Shown here: positions 25,417 through 33,133 of the stretch, piece after piece | Position numbering within the stretch: the first letter of the stretch is position 1 | How the letters are laid out: every line of letters begins with the position of its first letter | Made by a program: the position numbers and the translations under genes | Origin: Streptomyces atratus | GTDB lineage: Bacteria; Actinomycetota; Actinomycetes; Streptomycetales; Streptomycetaceae | Direction: 5' to 3' | DNA length: 64,000 bases | NCBI RefSeq assembly: GCF_014648655.1 | Contig: NZ_BMRN01000014.1 | Span: 1-64,000 of the forward strand | Notes under the pieces: model-generated | Database searches by the model: none | What the model was told of the DNA's origin: nothing | What the model saw: only the letters and a program-made list of their open reading frames with translations

Positions 25417-26367
25417 TTACGCCCAGAGCTGGCCGTGCAGCGTTTCGATGGCCGCTTCTGTTGTCGGGGCCGTGTAGACGCCCGTCGACAGGTACTTCCA
25501 GCCGCCGTCCGCGACGACGAAGACGATGTCGGCCGGCTCCCCCGCCTTGACGGCCTTGTTTCCCACTCCGATCGCGGCGTGGAGGGCGGCGCCGGTGGAG
25601 ACGCCCGCGAAGATGCCCTCCTGCTGGAGCAGTTCGCGGGTACGGGTGACGGCGTCCGCGGAGCCGACGGAGAAGCGGGTGGTGAGGACGGAGGCGTCGT
25701 AGAGCTCGGGGACGAAGCCCTCGTCGAGGTTGCGGAGCCCGTAGACCAGGTCGTCGTAGCGCGGCTCGGCGGCGACGATCTTGATGTCGGGCTTGTGCTC
25801 GCGCAGGTAGCGGCCGACGCCCATGAGCGTGCCGGTGGTGCCGAGGCCCGCCACGAAGTGGGTGATGGACGGGAGGTCGGTGAGGATCTCCGGGCCGGTG
25901 GTGGCGTAATGGGCGCCCGCGTTGTCCGGGTTGCCGTACTGGTAGAGCATGACCCAGTCGGGGTGCTCGGCGGCCAGTTCCTTGGCGACGCGTACGGCCG
26001 TGTTGGAGCCGCCCGCCGCCGGGGAGGAGATGATCTCGGCGCCCCACATGGCGAGCAGGTCGCGCCGTTCCTGGGAGGTGTTCTCCGGCATGACGCACAC
26101 GATGCGGTAGCCCTTGAGCTTGGCCGCCATGGCGAGCGAGATGCCGGTGTTGCCGCTGGTGGGTTCCAGGATGGTGCAGCCGGGGGTCAGCCGGCCGTCC
26201 TTCTCGGCCTGTTCGACCATGTGGAGCGCGGGGCGGTCCTTGATCGAGCCGGTGGGGTTGCGGTCCTCCAGCTTGGCCCAGATGCGGACGTCGGTCGACG
26301 GTGACAGCCGCGGCAGGCGGACGAGCGGGGTGTTGCCCACCGCGGCGAGCGGGCTGTCGTACCGCAT
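25417..26367 (-). CDS. cysM: Cysteine synthase CysM-type (uses CysO thiocarboxylate)
   Basis: 316 residues, a PLP enzyme of fold type II. The PLP-binding Lys is in NPTGSIKDRPA, with the Asn-containing TSGNTGISLAMAAKL loop and the phosphate-binding GLGTTGTLMGVGRY loop. In Mycobacterium the CysM partner of CysO takes O-phosphoserine and the sulfur of CysO-thiocarboxylate to make a CysO-Cys adduct. The gene directly follows cysO (stop and start overlap by one base), which supports that type over ordinary sulfide-using CysK. Confidence 0.95.
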   Translation of the reverse strand: MRYDSPLAAVGNTPLVRLPRLSPSTDVRIWAKLEDRNPTGSIKDRPALHMVEQAEKDGRLTPGCTILEPTSGNTGISLAMAAKLKGYRIVCVMPENTSQERRDLLAMWGAEIISSPAAGGSNTAVRVAKELAAEHPDWVMLYQYGNPDNAGAHYATTGPEILTDLPSITHFVAGLGTTGTLMGVGRYLREHKPDIKIVAAEPRYDDLVYGLRNLDEGFVPELYDASVLTTRFSVGSADAVTRTRELLQQEGIFAGVSTGAALHAAIGVGNKAVKAGEPADIVFVVADGGWKYLSTGVYTAPTTEAAIETLHGQLWA

Positions 26368-26699
26368 CAGTTCATGCCCGCCCGTCGCCCGACCGCCACC
26401 CCGGCCGGACAGGGCTTCGCCCCGGCGGCTCCTCCGGCGACGGCCGGGAGGATGGTGACGCTGTCGCCGTCGCTGAGCTTGGTGGAGATGCCGTCGAGGA
26501 AGCGGACGTCCTCGTCGTTGAGGTAGACGTTCACGAAGCGACGGAGCTGGTCACCGTCGACGATGCGCTCACGGATGCCGTTGTGGCGGCTGTCCAGGTC
26601 CGTGAAGAGGTCGGCGAGGGTCTCCCCGTTGCCCTCGACGGCCTTGGCGCCGTCGGTGTAGGTGCGGAGGATGGTCGGGATGCGGACCTCGATGGCCAT
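26367..26699 (-). CDS. cysO: Sulfur carrier CysO (MoaD/ThiS family) with a C-terminal extension
   Basis: 110 residues with a ubiquitin-like MoaD/ThiS fold: MAIEVRIPTILRTYTDGAKA, GETLADLFTDLD, RFVNVYLNDEDVRFLDG and LSDGDSVTILPAVAGG. The Gly-Gly pair (89-90) is where a thiocarboxylate is made. Unlike the mycobacterial form, which ends at Gly-Gly, this protein goes on for 20 residues (AAGAKPCPAGVAVGRRAGMN) containing a Cys. These must be clipped to expose the Gly-Gly; the JAMM protease Mec encoded just upstream is the obvious candidate. Coupled to cysM. Confidence 0.92.
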   Translation of the reverse strand: MAIEVRIPTILRTYTDGAKAVEGNGETLADLFTDLDSRHNGIRERIVDGDQLRRFVNVYLNDEDVRFLDGISTKLSDGDSVTILPAVAGGAAGAKPCPAGVAVGRRAGMN

Positions 26700-26804
26700 G
26701 GCGTGGGCTCCTGTCGAAAGCGGAGAGGTGGCGTGGGGCGCGCGGCTCTGCCCCCGCGCAGGGGTGGGTGCGTGACGAATGGGTGCTCGGGCCGCGAGCC
26801 CGGC

Positions 26805-26930
26805 TCAGGCCTTGCGGCCGGCGGGCAGGCGGCTCGTACAGATCGCGCTGGAGAGCCTGCACAGGTCGACGTGCAGCCGCGCAACGAGCAGCATGCCCGG
26901 CGTCTTGTCGCTCACGTCATGGGGAACCAT
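26805..26930 (-). CDS. Cys-containing leader peptide upstream of cysO-cysM
   Basis: A 41-residue frame with ATG at 26930 (an internal ATG at 26894 would give 29 residues). Its centre reads MLLVARLHVDLCRLSSAIC, the R-x-H-V-D-L-C-R pattern of putative leader peptides found upstream of sulfur-metabolism genes in Streptomyces. Cysteine codons near the end suit attenuation by cysteine shortage. It lies 106 bases before cysO. On the minus strand the spacer contains Cys-downstream GC-rich hairpins (for example G-C-C-G-G-G-C-T-C-G/C-G-G-C-C-C-G-A-G). Recognition of the motif is from memory. Confidence 0.75.
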   Translation of the reverse strand: MVPHDVSDKTPGMLLVARLHVDLCRLSSAICTSRLPAGRKA

Positions 26931-27005
26931 GCGCTCATCGTATCGATTCCCGGTCCCTGATCCGGAATGTGATCTCACTTGATGGATGGTCGGTGTTCGA
27001 CAGGT

Positions 27006-27036
27006 GGACGGGACCGCGGTGGGCCCGGTCCCGTCC
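27006..27036 (-). terminator. Terminator between mec and the cysO leader
   Basis: A perfect 11-bp stem (GGACGGGACCG with CGGTCCCGTCC) with a 9-base loop lies 37 bases beyond the mec stop at 27074, so mec probably ends its own transcript. Confidence 0.75.
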
Positions 27037-27073
27037 GGCCGGTGGAGTGCCGGGGTCGGGCGGTGCGAGGAGG

Positions 27074-27505
27074 TCAGGCGGCTTCGTACGCCTCGACGAC
27101 CTCGACGTCCTCCTCGGTGATCTCGCCGTCCACGATCCGGTAGGAGCGGAACTGGAAGGGGCCCGCGTCGTCGGTGTCCGCGGTGGAGACGAGCACGTAG
27201 TGGGCGCCGGGTTCGTTGGCGTACGTGACGTCGGTGCGGGACGGGTAGGCCTCGGTCGCGGTGTGGGAGTGGTAGATGATCACCGGCTCCTCGTCGCGGT
27301 CGTCCATCTCCCGGTAGAGCTTGAGGAGGTCGCCCGAGTCGAACTCGTAGAAGGTGGGCGAGCGGGCGGCGTTGAGCATGGGGATGAAGCGTTCGGCGCG
27401 GCCGGTTCCGGCCGGTCCCGCGACCACGCCGCACGCCTCGTCGGGGTGGTCGGCGCGGGAGTGCGCGACGATCTGGTCGTAGAGCGCCTGGGTGATGGTC
27501 AGCAT
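27074..27505 (-). CDS. mec: JAMM/MPN+ metalloprotease Mec (CysO-cysteine hydrolase)
   Basis: 143 residues from the ATG at 27505. The zinc-binding JAMM motif is complete: Glu in HPDEACGVVAG and H-S-H-x10-D in YHSHTATEAYPSRTD. In Mycobacterium Mec+ cleaves cysteine from the CysO-Cys adduct to finish cysteine synthesis. Its position directly upstream of the cysO/cysM leader supports the same role; here it may also remove the CysO tail. A conserved D-E-E-P-V-I-I-Y motif lies before the zinc site. Cytoplasmic. Confidence 0.93.
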   Translation of the reverse strand: MLTITQALYDQIVAHSRADHPDEACGVVAGPAGTGRAERFIPMLNAARSPTFYEFDSGDLLKLYREMDDRDEEPVIIYHSHTATEAYPSRTDVTYANEPGAHYVLVSTADTDDAGPFQFRSYRIVDGEITEEDVEVVEAYEAA

Positions 27506-27629
27506 GGCGCCAGGATAGGCGGGCGGGCCCCCGCGTACCGAGGGGTGGTACGCGGGGGCCCGCATGGTGGACGCGGTCGCTGGGGCGGCGGTCGTCAGGG
27601 GATGGTTCGGGGTTCGTGCGGAGTCGGCC

Positions 27630-29069
27630 TCAGTTCTTCGCGAAGGCCTTGTTCTCGGGGTTGCGGGCCTTGAGCACCAGGTACGAGACGCCGAGGACGG
27701 CCGCCCAGAGCGGGGCGCAGTACAGCGAGATCCTGGCGTCCTTGTCGATGCCCATCATCACGATGACCATGGCGATGAAGGCCAGCGCGAAGACGCTGGT
27801 GAACGGGGCGCCGGGGGCCCGGAACGTGGACTGCGGGAGCACGCCGCGGTCCGCGAGGCCGCGGTAGCGGATCTGGCAGATGAGGATCATGATCCAAGCC
27901 CACATGCCGGAGATGGTGGCGAAGGAGACGACGTAGGTGAAGGCGTCGCCGGGCCACTGGTAGTTGATCCAGACGCCGACGAGCATCAGGGCGGCGGAGA
28001 AGGTGGTGCCGATGAGCGGGGTACCGCTCTTCGTCAGCTTGGTGAAGAACTTCGGGCCCTGGCCGTTGAGGGCGAGGTCGCGGAGCATGCGGCCGGTGGA
28101 GTACATGCCGGAGTTGCAGGAGGAGAGGGCCGCGGTCAGCACGACGAAGTTGACGATGCCGGCGCCGATGCCAAGGCCCATCTTCTGGAAGGCGGCGACG
28201 AACGGCGAGATGCCGGGCTGGAACTCGGTCCACGGGACCACGGAGAGGATCATGATGAGGGCGCCGACGTAGAAGACGGCGATGCGCCACGGCACGGTGT
28301 TGATGGCCTTGGGCAGGACGGTCTTCGGGTCCTTGGACTCGCCCGCGGTGACGCCGACGAGTTCCACGGCGAGGAAGGCGAACATCACGATCTGCAGGGT
28401 CAACAAGGTGCCCTTGATGCCGTGCGGGAAGAAGCCGCCGTCGGCCCAGAGGTGGGTGACGGACGCGGTGTCCCCGGCGTCGGAGAAGCCGAGGGTGAGA
28501 ATTCCGGCGCAGATGAGGATCATGCCGACGATGGCGGTCACCTTGACCATCGAGAACCAGAATTCGAGTTCCCCGAAGAGCTTTACGGAGATCAGGTTCA
28601 CGCCGTACAGGATGATCGTGAAGATCAGCGCCGACACCCACTGAGGAATGTCGAACCAGAAGGTCATGTACTGGGCGGCCGCGGTGACTTCGGTGATTCC
28701 GGTGACGACCCAGAACAGCCAGTAGGTCCAGCCGGTGACAAAGCCCGCGAAGGGACCGATGAATTCGCGGGCGTACTCCGAGAAGGAGCCCGACACGGGG
28801 CGGTACATGAGGAGTTCACCCAGGGCCCGCATGATGAAGAAGATCACCAGGCCCGCGATGGCATAGGCCAGGATGAGGCTGGGCCCGGCCTTGGCGATCG
28901 CCTTTCCCGCACCGAGGAAGAGGCCGGTGCCGATGGCCCCGCCGATGGCAATCATCTGGATCTGACGGGCGCCGAGGGCTCGCTGGTACCCCTCGCCCGC
29001 CGTTCCGGCATCCGCGACCGCTGCGGCCTTGCGGCCGTCTTGTCCCTTGTCGACCTGCGCCGATGTCAT
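27630..29069 (-). CDS. APC-family amino acid permease (CycA-like)
   Basis: 479 residues from the ATG at 29069, with GGAGAAAGG upstream. About 12 membrane helices begin with the APC motif IAIGGAIGTGLFLGAG, then GPSLILAYAIAG and the YRPVSGSFSEYAREFIGP consensus of the amino acid transporter (AAT) group. This group imports amino acids such as D-serine, D-alanine and glycine, GABA or aromatic ones with protons. The substrate is not decided by sequence; CycA-like is my best guess. The leader has three half-sites able to form competing hairpins (29090-29129). Confidence 0.9.
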   Translation of the reverse strand: MTSAQVDKGQDGRKAAAVADAGTAGEGYQRALGARQIQMIAIGGAIGTGLFLGAGKAIAKAGPSLILAYAIAGLVIFFIMRALGELLMYRPVSGSFSEYAREFIGPFAGFVTGWTYWLFWVVTGITEVTAAAQYMTFWFDIPQWVSALIFTIILYGVNLISVKLFGELEFWFSMVKVTAIVGMILICAGILTLGFSDAGDTASVTHLWADGGFFPHGIKGTLLTLQIVMFAFLAVELVGVTAGESKDPKTVLPKAINTVPWRIAVFYVGALIMILSVVPWTEFQPGISPFVAAFQKMGLGIGAGIVNFVVLTAALSSCNSGMYSTGRMLRDLALNGQGPKFFTKLTKSGTPLIGTTFSAALMLVGVWINYQWPGDAFTYVVSFATISGMWAWIMILICQIRYRGLADRGVLPQSTFRAPGAPFTSVFALAFIAMVIVMMGIDKDARISLYCAPLWAAVLGVSYLVLKARNPENKAFAKN

Positions 29070-29089
29070 GTGCTGCGCCTTTCTCCACG

Positions 29090-29129
29090 CTGATCCGCGC
29101 CGTTGAGGCTGCGGATCAGGTCCTGATCC
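29090..29129 (-). promoter_or_regulatory. Alternative hairpins in the amino acid permease leader
   Basis: Three related half-sites occur: CTGATCCGC at 29090-29098, GCGGATCAG at 29111-29119 and CTGATCC at 29123-29129. The middle one can pair with the left (9 bp, next to the ribosome binding site) or with the right (GGATCAG/CTGATCC, 7 bp), but not with both at once. This is the layout of a two-state leader; no ligand or protein is known. Confidence 0.5.
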
Positions 29130-29366
29130 CCCCGGATATGGATGGAGTGCCGCCGGCGGTCGCCGGCCTGTAGCGCCCTCGGGAACAGAGGTGGCGTCCC
29201 CGAGCGGTCGTGAAGATTTACCACGGTCACATGGGTGGATCATCGGACATTATGTGGGGCACACCACAGGAAAAAGCGGACAAGGGTTTCCAGCCGCCAC
29301 AAAAGAGACCGTTCGGGTGACAGGATCGTTATCCGGATTTGAGCGTTCGTTGAGCGAACGCGATGC

Positions 29367-29450
29367 GCGAGTGATCGGAAAGTCCGTAAAAGAGCGCTCG
29401 GAAAGTCCGCAAGCGAGTGATCGGGATTCGCGCAAGCGAGTGATCGGGAA
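29367..29450. repeat. Short direct repeats downstream of the DUF2017 gene
   Basis: GCGAGTGATCGGRA occurs three times, at 29367, 29413 and 29436, with CGGAAAGTCCG-like units between them (29376 and about 29398). The last copy ends 15 bases from the DUF2017 stop. Confidence 0.7.
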
Positions 29451-29465
29451 CTTCACATGCGGGAA

Positions 29466-30044
29466 CTACGGCATCAGGGTTTCCACGAGGGTTTCCTGGA
29501 GCGCGCCGAGCCAGAGATAGGCCATCATCATCGGCTTGCGCGGGTCGCTGTCGGGAAGCCGGTAGAGCGAGCCGGCCTCGTCGTCGTCGGAGACCTCGAG
29601 GCGGGTGCCGATGGTCAGCCGGAGGTCATTGAGCGCGCCGAGCCACTTGCGGCATTCGTCGCCGGTGAGTTCCAGTACGGCGTCGCCGTCCTCGGTGACG
29701 GAGAGGGCATCCAGGGTGCGTACGACAGTGAGGGCGTCGTCGCGCTTACGGCTGCGCAGATCGTTCTCGGTGAAGCGGCGGAACTCGGCGGAAGCGGCGC
29801 GCAGTTCGCTGTCCTTGTCGCCGTACGCCTCGGGGAAGAGGCGGGCCAGGGCGGGGTCGGTGGGCGGTTCGCTGGGCCCCTCGGCGAAGAGGGCGGCGAG
29901 CGGGTCCTCGCCCTCGGCGGGTTCGTCGCCGGGGCCGATCAGTTCCAGCAGCTGGACGGCGAGGGAGCGCAGGATCGCGATCTCCACCTCGTCGAGCGCG
30001 ACGGCCGCGCCGCCGCCGGGGGTGGCCTCGAAGTGGCCGGCCAT
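29466..30044 (-). CDS. DUF2017 family protein
   Basis: 192 residues, start ATG at 30044. This family is found next to clpS across actinobacteria, as here (45 bases downstream). The N-terminal part has E-V-E-I-A-I-L-R-S-L-A-V-Q-L-L-E-L-I and the C-terminal part D-D-E-A-G-S-L-Y-R-L-P. Acidic and soluble. The role is unknown; constant linkage with ClpS suggests a link to N-end-rule protein turnover, but that is guesswork. Confidence 0.85.
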   Translation of the reverse strand: MAGHFEATPGGGAAVALDEVEIAILRSLAVQLLELIGPGDEPAEGEDPLAALFAEGPSEPPTDPALARLFPEAYGDKDSELRAASAEFRRFTENDLRSRKRDDALTVVRTLDALSVTEDGDAVLELTGDECRKWLGALNDLRLTIGTRLEVSDDDEAGSLYRLPDSDPRKPMMMAYLWLGALQETLVETLMP

Positions 30045-30089
30045 GGGTTTTCTCCGATGGTGGGTCGGGCGGGGCAGAGGAGGATCGGT

Positions 30090-30395
30090 CTAGTTGCGGT
30101 CCTGCGTGAGGGTGGCCCACAGTCCGTAGCCGTGCATGGCCTGGACGTCGCGTTCCATCTCCTCGCGGCTGCCGCTGGAGACGACGGCGCGGCCCTTGTG
30201 GTGGACGTCCAGCATCAGCTTGTGGGCCTTGTCCTTGGAGTAGCCGAAGTAGGCCTGGAAGACATAGGTCACATAGCTCATGAGGTTGACCGGGTCGTTG
30301 TGGACCAGCGTCACCCAGGGGACGTCGGGCTCGGGGACGACAAGACTCTCCTCGGCCGATTCGGGACGCTCGATCTCAGTGGGGGCGACACTCAC
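30090..30395 (-). CDS. clpS: ATP-dependent Clp protease adaptor ClpS
   Basis: 101 residues if started at the GTG at 30395 (V-S-V-A-P-T-E-I-E-R); an ATG nine bases earlier at 30404 adds three residues and neither has a clear ribosome binding site. Conserved ClpS features are all present: VPWVTLVHNDPVNLMSYV with the N-D-P that binds N-degrons, YVFQAYFGYSK, and HHKGRAVV with the metal-like H-H motif. ClpS hands N-end-rule substrates to ClpA/ClpC. Divergent from pncB across 80 bases. Confidence 0.94.
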   Translation of the reverse strand: MSVAPTEIERPESAEESLVVPEPDVPWVTLVHNDPVNLMSYVTYVFQAYFGYSKDKAHKLMLDVHHKGRAVVSSGSREEMERDVQAMHGYGLWATLTQDRN

Positions 30396-30482
30396 CCACC
30401 CCATGCTGCCACCCGGGAGGTGTCATCGCACAAACGACCCGAGATCTCGTCACTCTGACGACATAGGGGTAGCATCCGGACC

Positions 30483-31811
30483 ATGAACTCTGCGGACCTT
30501 GGGCGACGGGTCGGTGTGCCGTCGACCGCGCTCTTCACCGACCAGTACGAGCTCACGATGGTGCAGGCCGCCCTGAAGGCCGGCACGGCCGACCGGCGCT
30601 CGGTCTTCGAGGCGTTCACCCGCCGCCTGCCGGAGGGACGGCGCTACGGCGTCGTCGCGGGCATCGGACGGGTGCTGGACGCGGTGGAGAACTTCCACTT
30701 CGACGACGAGATGCTCACCTTCCTGCGCGAACAGAACGTCGTCGACGGGCCCACGCTCGCCTGGCTGGCCGACTACCGCTTCAGCGGCGACATCTGGGGC
30801 TACCCCGAGGGCGAGGTGTACTTCCCCGGCTCGCCGATCCTGCGGGTCGAGAGCTCCTTCGCCGAGTGCGTGCTGCTGGAAACGGTGATCCTGTCGATCC
30901 TCAACCACGACTCGGCGATCGCCGCGGCGGCGTCGCGGATGTCCGCCGCGGCAGGCGGGCGCGGGCTGATCGAGATGGGTGCACGACGCACCCATGAACT
31001 GTCGGCGGTGGCGTCGGCGCGTGCCGCCTACATCGGCGGCTTCGACACCACATCCGACCTGGCCGCGGGCTTCCGCTACAACATCCCGACCGTCGGGACG
31101 AGCGCCCACGCCTTCACGCTGCTGCACGACACCGAGCGGGACGCGTTCCGGGCCCAGGTCGACTCGCTGGGCCGGGGCACGACGCTGCTGGTCGACACGT
31201 ACGACGTCGCGGAGGCGGTCCGTACGGCGGTCGAGGTCGCGGGTACCGAGCTGGGTGCCGTACGGATCGACTCCGGGGACCTGCTGCTGGTCGCGCACCG
31301 GGTGCGGCAGCAGCTGGACGAGCTGGGCGCGACCGGGACGAAGATCGTGGTGACGTCGGATCTGGACGAGTACGCGATCGCGTCGCTGGCCGCGGCGCCG
31401 GTCGACGCCTACGGGGTGGGCACGCAGCTGGTGACCGGCAGTGGGCATCCCACCTGCTCGATGGTCTACAAGCTGGTCGCCCGCGCCCCATCCACCGACC
31501 CCGCGGAGCCGCTGCGTCCGGTCGCCAAGAAGTCGCTCGGCGCGAAGACGTCCGTGGGCGGTCGCAAGTGGGCCGCGCGCCGACTGGACGAGAACGGGGT
31601 GGCCGAGGCCGAGGTGATCGGCACCGGTCCCGTACCGGCCGAGCTGGCCGACCGGCAGCTGCTGGCCGAGCTGGTCAGGGGTGGTGAGGTGATCGCCCGT
31701 GAGCCGTTGGACGCGGCGCGCGAGCGGCACATAGCGGCCCGGTCGGGGCTGCCGATGTCGGCGATGCAGTTGTCCCGCGGGGAGCCGGTGATTCCCACGG
31801 AGTACATGTGA
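30483..31811 (+). CDS. pncB: Nicotinate phosphoribosyltransferase
   Basis: 442 residues; the ATG at 30483 has no clear ribosome binding site and lies just after a -10-like TAGCAT (30470-30475), so it may be leaderless. The enzyme makes nicotinate mononucleotide from nicotinate, PRPP and ATP for NAD salvage. Family blocks TALFTDQYELTMVQAALK, VFEAFTRRLPEGRRYGV, RGLIEMGARRTHEL and VRIDSGDLLLVAHRVRQ are intact, with DAYGVGTQLVTGSGHP and YKLVAR at the C-terminus. pncA lies 188 bases downstream, which completes nicotinamide use. Confidence 0.96.
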   Translation: MNSADLGRRVGVPSTALFTDQYELTMVQAALKAGTADRRSVFEAFTRRLPEGRRYGVVAGIGRVLDAVENFHFDDEMLTFLREQNVVDGPTLAWLADYRFSGDIWGYPEGEVYFPGSPILRVESSFAECVLLETVILSILNHDSAIAAAASRMSAAAGGRGLIEMGARRTHELSAVASARAAYIGGFDTTSDLAAGFRYNIPTVGTSAHAFTLLHDTERDAFRAQVDSLGRGTTLLVDTYDVAEAVRTAVEVAGTELGAVRIDSGDLLLVAHRVRQQLDELGATGTKIVVTSDLDEYAIASLAAAPVDAYGVGTQLVTGSGHPTCSMVYKLVARAPSTDPAEPLRPVAKKSLGAKTSVGGRKWAARRLDENGVAEAEVIGTGPVPAELADRQLLAELVRGGEVIAREPLDAARERHIAARSGLPMSAMQLSRGEPVIPTEYM

Positions 31812-31999
31812 CGGGAGCGGCGGGACAAAGACCGGGGCGCCCGGCTACCGCTTTGCCCTCGGTCTCCATAGCCTGAAGCGCGTGGGAGGGGGCCCCTCGG
31901 CGGGCTTGATGACGTCCCCTCCCTAAGCCGCTCCGGAGTCTCTAGGCTCGAATACGCCCCCCATGACCGCCGACCGTCCCCCACCGAAGGACACCCGCC

Positions 32000-32587
32000 A
32001 TGCACCGCGCCTTGATCGTCGTGGACGTTCAGAACGACTTCTGCGAGGGCGGCAGCCTCGCCGTGGCAGGGGGTGCCGATGTCGCCGCCGCCATCACCGA
32101 CCTGATCGGCGAGGCCCAGCCCGGGTACCGCCATGTGGTGGCCACCCGTGACCACCATGTCGACCCGGGCAACCACTTCTCCACTGAGCCGGACTACGAG
32201 CACACCTGGCCGGCGCACTGTGTCGCCGGTACGGAGGGGGTGGGCTTCCACCCCAATTTCGCCCCTGCGGTCGCCTCGGGGGCGATCGACGCGGTGTTCG
32301 ACAAAGGTGCCTATGCCGCGGCGTACAGCGGCTTCGAGGGCCTCGACGAGAACGGTGTGGGGCTGGCCGACTGGCTGCGGGACCGCGGGGTCACCGAGGT
32401 CGACGTGGTCGGCATCGCGACCGACCACTGCGTGCGGGCGACGGCGCTGGACGCGGTCCGGGCAGGTCTCACGGCGCATGTGCTGCTCGATCTGACCGCG
32501 GGGGTCGCCGAGGAGACCACGGAGCGGGCGCTGGAGGAGCTCCGCCGGGCGGGCGTGAAGCTTTCCGGCAAGCCCGTCGTGGTGTAG
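32000..32587 (+). CDS. pncA: Nicotinamidase
   Basis: 195 residues. The catalytic triad is visible: Asp9 in LIVVDVQNDF, Lys102 in VFDKGA and Cys144 in ATDHCVRATALDA. A metal site (D-H-H at about 51-53 and H after DPGN) is also intact. It hydrolyses nicotinamide to nicotinate, which PncB then uses; pyrazinamide would be an accidental substrate. Length is normal and the gene stands alone after pncB. Confidence 0.96.
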   Translation: MHRALIVVDVQNDFCEGGSLAVAGGADVAAAITDLIGEAQPGYRHVVATRDHHVDPGNHFSTEPDYEHTWPAHCVAGTEGVGFHPNFAPAVASGAIDAVFDKGAYAAAYSGFEGLDENGVGLADWLRDRGVTEVDVVGIATDHCVRATALDAVRAGLTAHVLLDLTAGVAEETTERALEELRRAGVKLSGKPVVV

Positions 32588-32664
32588 TCGGGCGAGAGCT
32601 GCCGCGGTTCCTCGCCGCCCCTTGCCGCTCTCACCCGATCACGCCCGTCACCGGCCCCCTGCTC

Positions 32665-33009
32665 TCAGGCCGGTCGGTGGTCCGGTACGGCCGGCACCGC
32701 CGGGCGGAGCAGCGCCCGGATCGGGTGCCAGAGCTCCTGGGCCCGCTCCGGTCTCGCTCGCCAGAGCACCCCGTCCGGGTGGTGCAGCACGGCGGTGATC
32801 TCGTCCGGGGTGGGCGGCTCGGCGTTGCCGCGGAGGTAGACGGCGCGCAGGCCCAGATTGCGCAGCCGGGTCAGCGCGCGGGCCCGGTTGGCGGCGTGCA
32901 CCAGGACCCGGACCGGGGTGCCCGGACCCGTTCCGTCCGTCGGACCGGTCAGGGTGATCGCCACCACCACACTGCCGTTCGGCAACTTGCTGAACCCTCC
33001 GCCTGCCAT
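32665..33009 (-). CDS. Conserved protein of unknown function
   Basis: 114 residues using the ATG at 33009 (MAGGGFSKLPNGSVVVAITL), which has GGGGGAG about 9 bases upstream. Earlier in-frame starts add poorly coding residues. The body has V-R-V-L-V-H-A-A-N-R-A-R-A-L-T-R-L-R and G-L-R-A-V-Y-L-R-G-N, then a W-x-R-x-R-P end. Soluble, basic. It has the look of a small Streptomyces-wide protein near pncA, but I do not know a function. Confidence 0.7.
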   Translation of the reverse strand: MAGGGFSKLPNGSVVVAITLTGPTDGTGPGTPVRVLVHAANRARALTRLRNLGLRAVYLRGNAEPPTPDEITAVLHHPDGVLWRARPERAQELWHPIRALLRPAVPAVPDHRPA

Positions 33010-33071
33010 GCTCCGCGCTCCCCCGTGAGACGTCATGTCAATAAGGATCTGGACAAGACGCACCTAAACAC

Positions 33072-33107
33072 GATCGGCCGCCGCCCGCTAGAGGGCGACG
33101 GCCGATC
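33072..33107 (-). terminator. Terminator of the metalloprotease gene
   Basis: A 15-bp stem (33072-33086 with 33093-33107) has one C-A mismatch and a 6-base loop. It lies 26 bases past the protease stop. Confidence 0.8.
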
Positions 33108-33133
33108 AAGCTCTGACCTGCGATGATGCGGGA

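Larger units (their letters stand above)
29070..29465. other. Intergenic region: permease leader and short repeats
   Basis: No gene is seen in these 396 bases. The side near 29070 is the permease leader with hairpins. The middle (29240-29340) is AT-richer and is likely to contain the permease promoter. The side near 29465 contains a cluster of short direct repeats. Confidence 0.5.

Noticed and set aside
29070..29250. A glycine riboswitch before the CycA-like permease
   Set aside because: The conserved glycine aptamer motifs are absent; only simple hairpins are seen.
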